Shown here piece after piece: positions 1 to 5,488 of a stretch of DNA of 5,488 nt; the stretch's first letter is position 1; each line of letters starts with the position of its first letter. Under the pieces are notes generated by a model. It was not told where the DNA came from. It searched no databases and was given only the letters and a program-made list of their open reading frames with translations. Location: assembly GCA_013002105.1 (NCBI GenBank), contig JABDKS010000803.1, forward strand, positions 1 to 5,488, given 5' to 3'. The DNA comes from Pirellulaceae bacterium. GTDB lineage: Bacteria > Planctomycetota > Planctomycetia > Pirellulales > Pirellulaceae. Both the position numbers and the translations under genes were made by a program.

Positions 1-1328
1 ACCGGTTACTCAGCAGTCCCGATTATGCCGACTACTTTGCCAACAAGTGGACGACGCTGTTAAAGAATCGTCGCGACGCCAATAGCGACATCACATCCAA
101 CTTTGCCTTTCACGCCTGGATTCGCGACAGCCTGCTTGAAAACAAGTCTTATGATGCATTGGTTCGCGAGCTTTTGGCGGCGACCGGCACGGTGATCGCC
201 AACCCGGCGGTGGCTTGGTACAAGCGAGTCAAAGAGCCCAAGCAACAATTGGAGGATGTCGCGCAATTGTTTTTGGGTGTTCGGATGCAATGCGCCCAGT
301 GCCATCACCATCCGTTCGAACGCTGGAGCCAAGATGATTACTACGGCTTCGCGGCCTTCTTTAGCCAAGTTGGGCGCAAGCCTACCAGTGTCGCCGGTGA
401 AGATCTGATTTTTCATAAACGTGGCCTGGCGGGGATGAAAAATATCAAGTCCGGCAAAACGGTTCTCCCGGCTGCCTTGGGTGATTCGGTGGGAGAAATC
501 TCTCCAGACGAAGACCCGCGATTGCACCTGGCGACATGGATGGCAGGCTCGGATAACCCGTTTTTTGCCAAAGCGGTCGTGAACCGGTATTGGAAACACT
601 TTTTCAAACGCGGGCTCATTGAACCCGAAGACGACATTCGTGATACCAATCCGCCCACCAATCCAGAGTTACTTGCCGCTCTGGAGGACCATTTCCTATC
701 GAGCCGATACGACCTGAAGGAATTGGTTCGTGTGATCACTCGGTCCAAGGCGTATCAGTTGAGTGCCCAGCCGAACGAATACAACGTAGCCGACCACCAG
801 AATTATTCGCGGTACTATCCCCGTCGGTTGCAAGCCGAAGTCATGCTGGACGCGATCGACCAATTGTCCGGTGCAAAAACCAGTTTCGCGAATCTACCGG
901 CGGGCACACGAGCGGTTGCATTACCGGACAATAGCTACAACAAAGCGTCACCATTTTTGAAAGTGTTTGGTCGACCCGAAAGCAGCAGTGTGTGCGAATG
1001 CGAACGTGTTCAGTCAGCCAGTTTGGCGCAAAGTCTGCATCTGATGAATGCTTCGGATATCAAGTCCAAGCTAGCGACCTCCAGTGGACGTGCAGCGACA
1101 CTGGTGAAGGACAAGGCGACACCGGACGAACAAGTCGACGTGTTGTATCAGGCAGCTTTTTCGCGCAAGCCGACAGACGAAGAACGCAAAATTGCTGTCG
1201 ACTATTTGACGGCACCGCGGACGGATAAGTCGGGCAAGCCCGTCAACGAATCGATCGCCGCTCGGGATAACCTACAAGATCTATTGTGGGCGTTGATTAA
1301 TACCAAAGAGTTTTTGTTTAACCACTAA
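1..1328 (+). CDS. DUF1549/DUF1553 (PSCyt2-PSD1) protein, 5' partial
   Basis: The frame is open from the left edge (first full codon at 3), so the true start and any signal peptide or N-terminal PSCyt1 cytochrome domain lie outside; 441 codons plus TAA are visible. A TTG at 159 falls inside conserved domain sequence and is not a credible start. Visible residues 1 to about 120 match the end of DUF1549 (PSCyt2): YADYFANKW, then CAQCHHHPFERW, with C97, C100 and H101 forming a CxxCH motif like those that bind haem c. From about residue 184, NPFFAKAVVNRYW, GLIEPEDDIR, the CECER motif near 331 and the closing LLWALINTKEFLFNH are typical of DUF1553 (PSD1). The family is abundant in Planctomycetes, is usually exported, and has no established reaction. 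Haem attachment is inferred from the motif only. It lies 62 bp upstream of the PPC gene on the same strand, probably in one operon. Family assignment is firm; function is unknown. Confidence 0.93.
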   Translation, partial: RLLSSPDYADYFANKWTTLLKNRRDANSDITSNFAFHAWIRDSLLENKSYDALVRELLAATGTVIANPAVAWYKRVKEPKQQLEDVAQLFLGVRMQCAQCHHHPFERWSQDDYYGFAAFFSQVGRKPTSVAGEDLIFHKRGLAGMKNIKSGKTVLPAALGDSVGEISPDEDPRLHLATWMAGSDNPFFAKAVVNRYWKHFFKRGLIEPEDDIRDTNPPTNPELLAALEDHFLSSRYDLKELVRVITRSKAYQLSAQPNEYNVADHQNYSRYYPRRLQAEVMLDAIDQLSGAKTSFANLPAGTRAVALPDNSYNKASPFLKVFGRPESSSVCECERVQSASLAQSLHLMNASDIKSKLATSSGRAATLVKDKATPDEQVDVLYQAAFSRKPTDEERKIAVDYLTAPRTDKSGKPVNESIAARDNLQDLLWALINTKEFLFNH

Positions 1329-1375
1329 AAAGTGACTGTGCGATTTTTGCGTATTCAAAGCATGAACGTCCAGTT

Positions 1376-1379
1376 GAGG
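1376..1379 (+). promoter_or_regulatory. Possible weak Shine-Dalgarno for the PPC-domain gene
   Basis: GAGG lies 11 nt before the ATG at 1391, slightly farther than ideal. It is the only purine-rich anti-SD match in the 62-bp gap. It also lies inside a 10-codon mini-ORF (1362-1394), so its role is uncertain. Confidence 0.35.
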
Positions 1380-1390
1380 CTCAGAACATC

Positions 1391-3676
1391 ATGACGACGC
1401 CGAATCGAGAATCTTTGAGATGCGCTACAATTCACGCACTGAGTTTGGTCGCAGTGGCGGCGAGCGTGATGATTCATTCCAACGTGCACGCTCAGAGTGT
1501 CTGTCTGCCTGCGCCGCGACTGTTGACGACCATGCCGATGGGCGGACAAGCGGGCACGGAGTTTGAACTGACGATTACAGGCGAGTCTATCGAAGCTGCC
1601 GGCGAGTTGGTTTTTTCGCATCCGGGCATCCAAGCGAAAGTCAAAGAATCGGCCGGCGGGAAAGCGGAGCCGAATCGATACGTGGTTACGATTGCCAAAG
1701 ACTGTCCGCCCGGAATTCACGAAGCCCGAGTGATGACGCGGCTGGGACTTTCTTCCTCGCGCGTGTTTAACGTCAGCACGTTGCCGGAGGTGACACATCC
1801 GTCCGCGACGCCGACGCTGGAGACGGCATTGCCGCTGGACGTGAATTCAATTTGTAATGCCGTCGTTCCGGTTCGGGCCGTCAATTTCTATTCGTTTGCG
1901 GCCAAAGCTGGCCAACGAATCGTGGTCGATTGTGCGGCGCAGGGAATCGATTCGGAGTTGAACCCGGTGCTGGTTCTGGGTGATGCCGAGGGTCGAGACT
2001 TGCGAGTTCAAAGACGGGGAGGAGCGATTGATTTTGTCATTCCAAAGGATGGCCGATACACCATCAAAGTTCACGATCTGACCTTTCAGGGTGGATCGAA
2101 CTACTTCTATCGATTGTCGCTGCAAGAACTCCCCGCCGACGCACCGTTGCAGCGAATGCCGGCGACGCGAAATGTCAGTTCGCATTCTTGGCCGCCAGCC
2201 GATTTGCCCGATCTGGCTGCTGTCAAGGAAACCGAGCCTAACAATGATCAATCGCAGGCACAGAAGATCACGCTGCCGTGCGACATTAGCGGCAGCTTTT
2301 TTCCAGCCGCGGATATCGATCGGTTTGAATTCACGGCAAAGAAAGGCGAGGTGTGGTGGGTCGAAGTTGCTTCGGAACGATTGGGACATCCGACCGACCC
2401 GGCAGCGGTGATTCAGCACATCAGTGGCAGCGGAGACGACGAGCAACGGACGGACGTTGCCGAACTGAGTGATATTCCAAGTCCGGTGAAAGTGTCCAGC
2501 TACGGCTATTCCTACGACGGACCACCGTATAACGCCGGTTCAGTCGATATCTTGGGCAAGCTCGAGATCAAAGCCGACGGCATCCATCGGTTGCAATTGA
2601 CCGACTTGTTGGGCAGCACTCGAAATGATCCCAATCACGCCTATCGCCTGATCATACGCAAGGCGCAGCCTGATTTTGCCATTGTGATGTGGGGACTGCA
2701 CATGCAGTTACGCAACGGTGACCGCAACGCGTTGTCCAAGCCGATCGCGCTGCGCGGTGGTACGACGATGCCGTTGGAAGTCGTGGTGATTCGACGTGAT
2801 GGATTTGCCGGCGAGATTGAATTGGTGCTGGAAGATTTGCCCGATGGTGTGACCGCAAGCGGATTGACGATCGGCGCGGGTCAGTCCAAGGGGATGATGC
2901 TGGTGACAGCTGACGAAGGCGCACCACGCGGATTTTCAAAGGCTAAGTTCTACGGCCGCGCCGTGATCGACGGACAAACGGTGGTTCGCAACGGGCACAT
3001 GGCATCGATGGCTTGGCCGATTCGAAACGCACGCGACCAGATCACCAGTCCCCGCTTATTGATCGATATTCCGGTGTCGGTCGGGGGCGAAGAAGTGGCT
3101 CCGCTAACGATCGCCGCGCGAGAAGAAAAGGTTTGGGAGGCAAACGTGGGCGAAAAACTGACCGTCCCGCTGATTCATATGCGGCGCGGTGAGTTTTCTG
3201 GGGCCACCTTGAGTGCAAAAACGATGGGATTTGGGTTTGATAAAAATGCCGCATTCGAGATTCCGCTGACGGCTGACCATAGCGAGGCAGTACTGGATCT
3301 CGCCAAACTAAAAACAAAACCGGGGGACTATACGATCGCTTTCTACGGGGGTGCAGTTGCCAAACACCGACACAACCCAGACGCGGTCATCGACGCTCAG
3401 GCTGAACAAAAAGTGATACAGCAGGAGGTCGCAGATCTGGCGGCGGAAGTGAAACGTTTGGCGGGCGAAGTCAAATCCGCATCGGCAACGGCTAAAGCCG
3501 AGTTGGAGAAAAAATTTCAAGTTGCCACCGCCGAGAAGAAATCGGCGGATGCCGCCTTGGCGGCGGCGACAAAGAAGTTGGCAGCAGCGACGAAGCTGGC
3601 CCAGCAAAAAGACATTGCAGATATCATGGTGTCCCAACCCATCGCAATTCGCGTGCTTCCGGGAGAAACGAAATGA
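1391..3676 (+). CDS. Exported PPC-domain / Ig-like multidomain protein with C-terminal coiled coil
   Basis: This 761-residue protein begins with a Sec-type signal (hydrophobic stretch about 16-28, probable cleavage after VHA at 34), which supports the ATG at 1391. Residues about 36-132 resemble an IPT/Ig-like sandwich (GGQAGTEFELTITGES, later PPGIHEARVMT). Residues about 138-245 form a first pre-peptidase C-terminal (PPC)-like domain (NFYSFAAKAGQRIVVD, DGRYTIKVHD). A second starts at ETEPNND (280-286) and runs to about 423 (DIDRFEFTAKKGE). Beta-rich, Ig-like sequence follows (about 460-520 and 590-657). Residues about 669-738 are an Ala/Lys/Glu-rich coiled coil, and a final short strand (IAIRVLP) ends the protein. 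No protease, glycosidase or other catalytic motif was seen, so a binding, scaffold or adhesion role in the envelope or outside the cell is inferred. PPC domains often accompany secreted enzymes. Its stop overlaps the start of the DUF1501 gene by 4 bp. Domain calls come from reading the protein and have approximate borders. Confidence 0.9.
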   Translation: MTTPNRESLRCATIHALSLVAVAASVMIHSNVHAQSVCLPAPRLLTTMPMGGQAGTEFELTITGESIEAAGELVFSHPGIQAKVKESAGGKAEPNRYVVTIAKDCPPGIHEARVMTRLGLSSSRVFNVSTLPEVTHPSATPTLETALPLDVNSICNAVVPVRAVNFYSFAAKAGQRIVVDCAAQGIDSELNPVLVLGDAEGRDLRVQRRGGAIDFVIPKDGRYTIKVHDLTFQGGSNYFYRLSLQELPADAPLQRMPATRNVSSHSWPPADLPDLAAVKETEPNNDQSQAQKITLPCDISGSFFPAADIDRFEFTAKKGEVWWVEVASERLGHPTDPAAVIQHISGSGDDEQRTDVAELSDIPSPVKVSSYGYSYDGPPYNAGSVDILGKLEIKADGIHRLQLTDLLGSTRNDPNHAYRLIIRKAQPDFAIVMWGLHMQLRNGDRNALSKPIALRGGTTMPLEVVVIRRDGFAGEIELVLEDLPDGVTASGLTIGAGQSKGMMLVTADEGAPRGFSKAKFYGRAVIDGQTVVRNGHMASMAWPIRNARDQITSPRLLIDIPVSVGGEEVAPLTIAAREEKVWEANVGEKLTVPLIHMRRGEFSGATLSAKTMGFGFDKNAAFEIPLTADHSEAVLDLAKLKTKPGDYTIAFYGGAVAKHRHNPDAVIDAQAEQKVIQQEVADLAAEVKRLAGEVKSASATAKAELEKKFQVATAEKKSADAALAAATKKLAAATKLAQQKDIADIMVSQPIAIRVLPGETK
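3661..3666 (+). promoter_or_regulatory. Shine-Dalgarno for the DUF1501 gene, inside the preceding gene
   Basis: GGGAGA ends 6 nt before the ATG at 3673, a good SD position. It lies in the last codons of the PPC-protein gene, just before the ATGA stop/start overlap. This supports 3673 as the start and suggests translational coupling of the two genes. Confidence 0.65.
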
Positions 3677-5145
3677 GCCGTACATCAAGTGATTCGATCT
3701 GTCGTGGTCCCGATGGATTCGAATCGGCAACGCGGCGCAGCTTCATGCGTTTTGGCATCGCCGGCTTTACCAGCTTGAGCCTACCGGGCATGCTGCGATT
3801 GCGGGCGGCCAGTGCCGAGCAATCCAGTGCCGAGCAATCCAGTGCCGCTAATTCCGACCCCGAACAATCCAGTGAAAAGAAAACCGCCGTCATCATGGTT
3901 TGGAAACCGGGTGGTTGTTCGCACATCGATACGTACGATCCCAAACCCGACGCAACCAGCGACTACCGCGGACCCTTTGGCACCATCGCGACCAAAGTTC
4001 CCGGCATGCGGTTTACGGAGTTATTGCCGCGACAAGCAGCAATCGCTGACAAATTCACGGTGCTGCGAGGGATGCATCAAGGTGCCGGCGGGCATCCGGC
4101 AGGATCGATGCAGTTGTTGTCAGGCGATTCGGATACGCGTGACAAGCCCAAACCGCGATTGCCCGATTGGATGTCGGTCACCAACTATTTGCGATCGCAA
4201 GACGGTCCGCGCACCAATCCGCTGCCGACTTATGTTGGGATCAACCCGCCGACGACCTACAGTGGCCCGGCCTACTTGGGCGATGCCTACGGTCCATTTG
4301 CCGTCACCGGCGATCCAAACAAGCCGAACTTTGTCGTGCCCAATATCGGTTTGTCGGATCCGGCGGAGATCCAGCGGTTGCAGCGACGCGTTAGCTTGCG
4401 CGAGAGTTTGGACACGCTTGAGCGTGCTTTCGACACGTATGGCGAAATGGGGGCGTTGGATGAGTTCGAATCACAAGCGATGACCTTGCTGACGAATCCC
4501 AAAACCAAAGACGCGTTTGATCTGTCGCAGGAGGACGATCGGACACGTGATCGCTATGGCCGGAACACTTGGGGACAACAGCTCCTGTTGGCGCGTCGTT
4601 TGGTCGAAGCAGGTGTGGACGTTTTGACTTCCAGCCTAAGGGGCCCGCTTTGTGGACGCGTCAGCAATTGGGATGACCACGCCGTGAATCATCACGTCTT
4701 TGATGCGCTGCGATTTCGCGCTGCGGCCTACGACCAGGCGGTTTCGGCGTTGATCGAAGACATTTACGAGCGGGGGTTGGACAAACGCGTGTTGGTTGTC
4801 GTTACGGGCGAATTCGGCCGGACCCCCAAGATCAACTACCAACCGAGCACCGGAGCTGGCAATGCGAGTGCCGCAGCGGGCACCAAGCAACCCGGCCGTG
4901 ATCATTGGCCTCGTGCTTTTTCCAACGTCTGGGCCGGTGGCGGAATCGAAACCGGACGCTTCATCGGTGCGACGGATAAACGTGGCGAAGACGTGATTGA
5001 ACGTCGCTGTAACGCCCAAGATTTTTTAGCGACGATCTATCACCATTTGGGCATCAACGGCTCGAAAGTCTTTATCAAAGATTTTAATGGCCGTCCCACA
5101 CCGGTCATCGATCACGGTAAACCGATCACCGAGTTGCTGGGCTGA
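3673..5145 (+). CDS. DUF1501 family protein (alkaline phosphatase/sulfatase-like fold), Tat-exported
   Basis: The 490-residue product has the usual length and layout of DUF1501 proteins. The N-terminus has a twin-arginine signal, TRRSFMRFG (R21-R22), then a hydrophobic segment to about 41 and a likely cleavage region near RAASA (44-48), suggesting export of a folded, possibly metal-loaded protein. A short acidic/serine linker (47-66) follows. Conserved motifs come in order: GGCSHIDTYDPKP (80-92, with H84, D86, D89), GGHPAG (H141), NWDDH (332-336), GEFGRTPK (379-386) and GRDHWP (408-413, with D410-H411). The C-terminus has the family-typical ATIYHHLGI and NGRP. By analogy with the alkaline phosphatase superfamily, the Asp/His motifs may bind metal; this is inferred, since DUF1501 enzymes lack a well-defined substrate. 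A Gly/Ala/Ser loop (about 389-407) separates GEFGRTPK from GRDHWP. The start is supported by an SD and by the ATGA overlap with the PPC gene. DUF1501 genes often neighbour DUF1549/DUF1553 genes in Planctomycetes, as here. Confidence 0.94.
   Translation: MSRTSSDSICRGPDGFESATRRSFMRFGIAGFTSLSLPGMLRLRAASAEQSSAEQSSAANSDPEQSSEKKTAVIMVWKPGGCSHIDTYDPKPDATSDYRGPFGTIATKVPGMRFTELLPRQAAIADKFTVLRGMHQGAGGHPAGSMQLLSGDSDTRDKPKPRLPDWMSVTNYLRSQDGPRTNPLPTYVGINPPTTYSGPAYLGDAYGPFAVTGDPNKPNFVVPNIGLSDPAEIQRLQRRVSLRESLDTLERAFDTYGEMGALDEFESQAMTLLTNPKTKDAFDLSQEDDRTRDRYGRNTWGQQLLLARRLVEAGVDVLTSSLRGPLCGRVSNWDDHAVNHHVFDALRFRAAAYDQAVSALIEDIYERGLDKRVLVVVTGEFGRTPKINYQPSTGAGNASAAAGTKQPGRDHWPRAFSNVWAGGGIETGRFIGATDKRGEDVIERRCNAQDFLATIYHHLGINGSKVFIKDFNGRPTPVIDHGKPITELLG
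3811..3870 (+). repeat. 15-bp in-frame minisatellite, 4 units (2 exact, 2 diverged)
   Basis: The unit AGTGCCGAGCAATCC occurs exactly at 3811-3825 and 3826-3840. A diverged copy follows at 3841-3855 (AGTGCCGCTAATTCC) and another at 3856-3870 (GACCCCGAACAATCC). The unit is five codons, so the frame is kept; it encodes SAEQS, SAEQS, SAANS and DPEQS. The array sits directly after the Tat signal of the DUF1501 protein and forms a polar linker before the conserved domain. Unit number could change by replication slippage without breaking the frame. Confidence 0.9.
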
Positions 5146-5311
5146 TGCTCAGGGGTGATGTTTCGATAATGCCTGTATCCTTTCGGGCAACGGATCCTAG
5201 CCGCAGATGATGGCCGCCCGCCGCTTTGTCAAACTGCTACGATGCACCCCAACGTTGGAGTTGTTGTGTTGATCCTTACTTGGCGATAGGTCGTTGCCTG
5301 TCGAATACTTG
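5146..5311 (+). other. Intergenic gap between the DUF1501 gene and the last gene
   Basis: This 166-bp stretch has no credible gene. A 21-codon ORF (5207-5272) has no SD and no recognisable product. No GC-rich hairpin followed by a T-run was found, so the end of the upstream operon is not marked by an obvious intrinsic terminator. No convincing -35/-10 pair was found either. It is the likeliest place for transcription to stop and restart, but that rests on its length alone. Confidence 0.5.
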
Positions 5312-5488
5312 ATGAAATTTTTGGTTTTACTAATTGCACTGACGACCGCATCGACTGCCCTGGGCCAGTTGAAATTCGATGACCCCTCTCCACAACATTA
5401 CAAGCTGAAAGCGCGGGCCAGCGACATTGATCGTCGTGTGCGATCGCATCCCGAGATTGGATTCGACTTGGAATCCGACGACGGCAAG
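5312..5488 (+). CDS. Secreted protein of unknown function, 3' partial
   Basis: The ATG at 5312 opens a frame that runs off the right edge after 59 codons. The first residues, MKFLVLLIALTTASTALGQ, form a classic short Sec signal peptide with probable cleavage after ALG or ALGQ. The mature part starts LKFDDPSPQHYKLKARASD and is polar and charged, with no domain I can name. I do not recognise the family. No clear SD precedes the ATG; in-frame TTG codons at 5294 and 5309 are alternatives, with AGG (5288-5290) just before 5294, but the ATG gives the cleanest signal peptide. The 166-bp gap suggests a separate transcription unit, although the shared strand and predicted export leave a functional link to the upstream trio possible. 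Confidence 0.72.
   Translation, partial: MKFLVLLIALTTASTALGQLKFDDPSPQHYKLKARASDIDRRVRSHPEIGFDLESDDGK

Noticed and set aside
159..161. TTG as the start of the DUF1549/DUF1553 gene
   Set aside because: The frame is open to the left edge and the upstream codons encode conserved DUF1549 sequence (YADYFANKW), so the gene starts outside the window.
60..599. 179-codon ORF on the minus strand
   Set aside because: It lies opposite the DUF1549/DUF1553 coding frame, which has clear family motifs; the minus-strand product has no recognisable domain.
1847..2446. 199-codon ORF on the minus strand
   Set aside because: It is fully antisense to the PPC-domain gene; its composition is that of a reverse-complement shadow, with no domain or SD.
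3812..4483. 223-codon + strand ORF with an SNPVP-type repeat at its start
   Set aside because: It is an out-of-frame reading of the DUF1501 gene; the apparent peptide repeat is the 15-bp minisatellite read in another frame.
5173..5198. Possible terminator hairpin after the DUF1501 gene (ATCC...GGAT)
   Set aside because: The stem is only 4 bp, its extensions mismatch, and no T-run follows.
5207..5272. 21-codon ORF in the intergenic gap
   Set aside because: No SD, no recognisable product and very short; consistent with chance.
5261..5290. Possible promoter (TTGTTG with a -10 near CGATAG) for the last gene
   Set aside because: The -10 candidate matches the consensus poorly and planctomycete promoter motifs are not well enough known to rescue it.

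Overview
The window looks like chromosomal DNA from a planctomycete, most plausibly a Rhodopirellula-like member of the Pirellulaceae. The basis is gene content: a PSCyt2/PSD1 protein (DUF1549 + DUF1553), a PPC-domain/Ig-like exported protein and a DUF1501 protein lie in a row on one strand, a combination characteristic of Planctomycetes. The moderately GC-rich composition fits. No RNA gene, mobile element, CRISPR array or phage gene was seen.

Layout, all on the + strand. (1) 1-1328 is the 3' part of a DUF1549/DUF1553 gene whose start lies left of the window; it carries a CxxCH haem-c-type motif. (2) 1391-3676 is a 761-residue exported protein with an N-terminal Ig/IPT-like domain, two PPC-like beta-sandwich domains, further beta domains, and an alanine-rich coiled coil near the C-terminus. 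(3) 3673-5145 is a 490-residue DUF1501 protein of the alkaline phosphatase/sulfatase-like superfamily, with a twin-arginine signal and a short repeat-built linker. (4) 5146-5311 is a 166-bp non-coding gap with no convincing terminator or promoter. (5) 5312 to the right edge is the first 59 codons of a secreted protein of unknown function.

Genes 1 to 3 are probably one transcription unit: the first gap is 62 bp and genes 2 and 3 overlap by 4 bp (ATGA). All three products are probably extracytoplasmic. A reasonable inference is that they form one envelope or secreted unit: a possible haem protein, a beta-rich adhesion or scaffold protein, and a Tat-exported hydrolase-like protein. The substrate and reaction cannot be read from the sequence, and these families are biochemically poorly characterised. 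The most distinctive local features are the coiled coil inserted into the last beta domain of the PPC protein and the 15-bp minisatellite just after the Tat signal of the DUF1501 protein.
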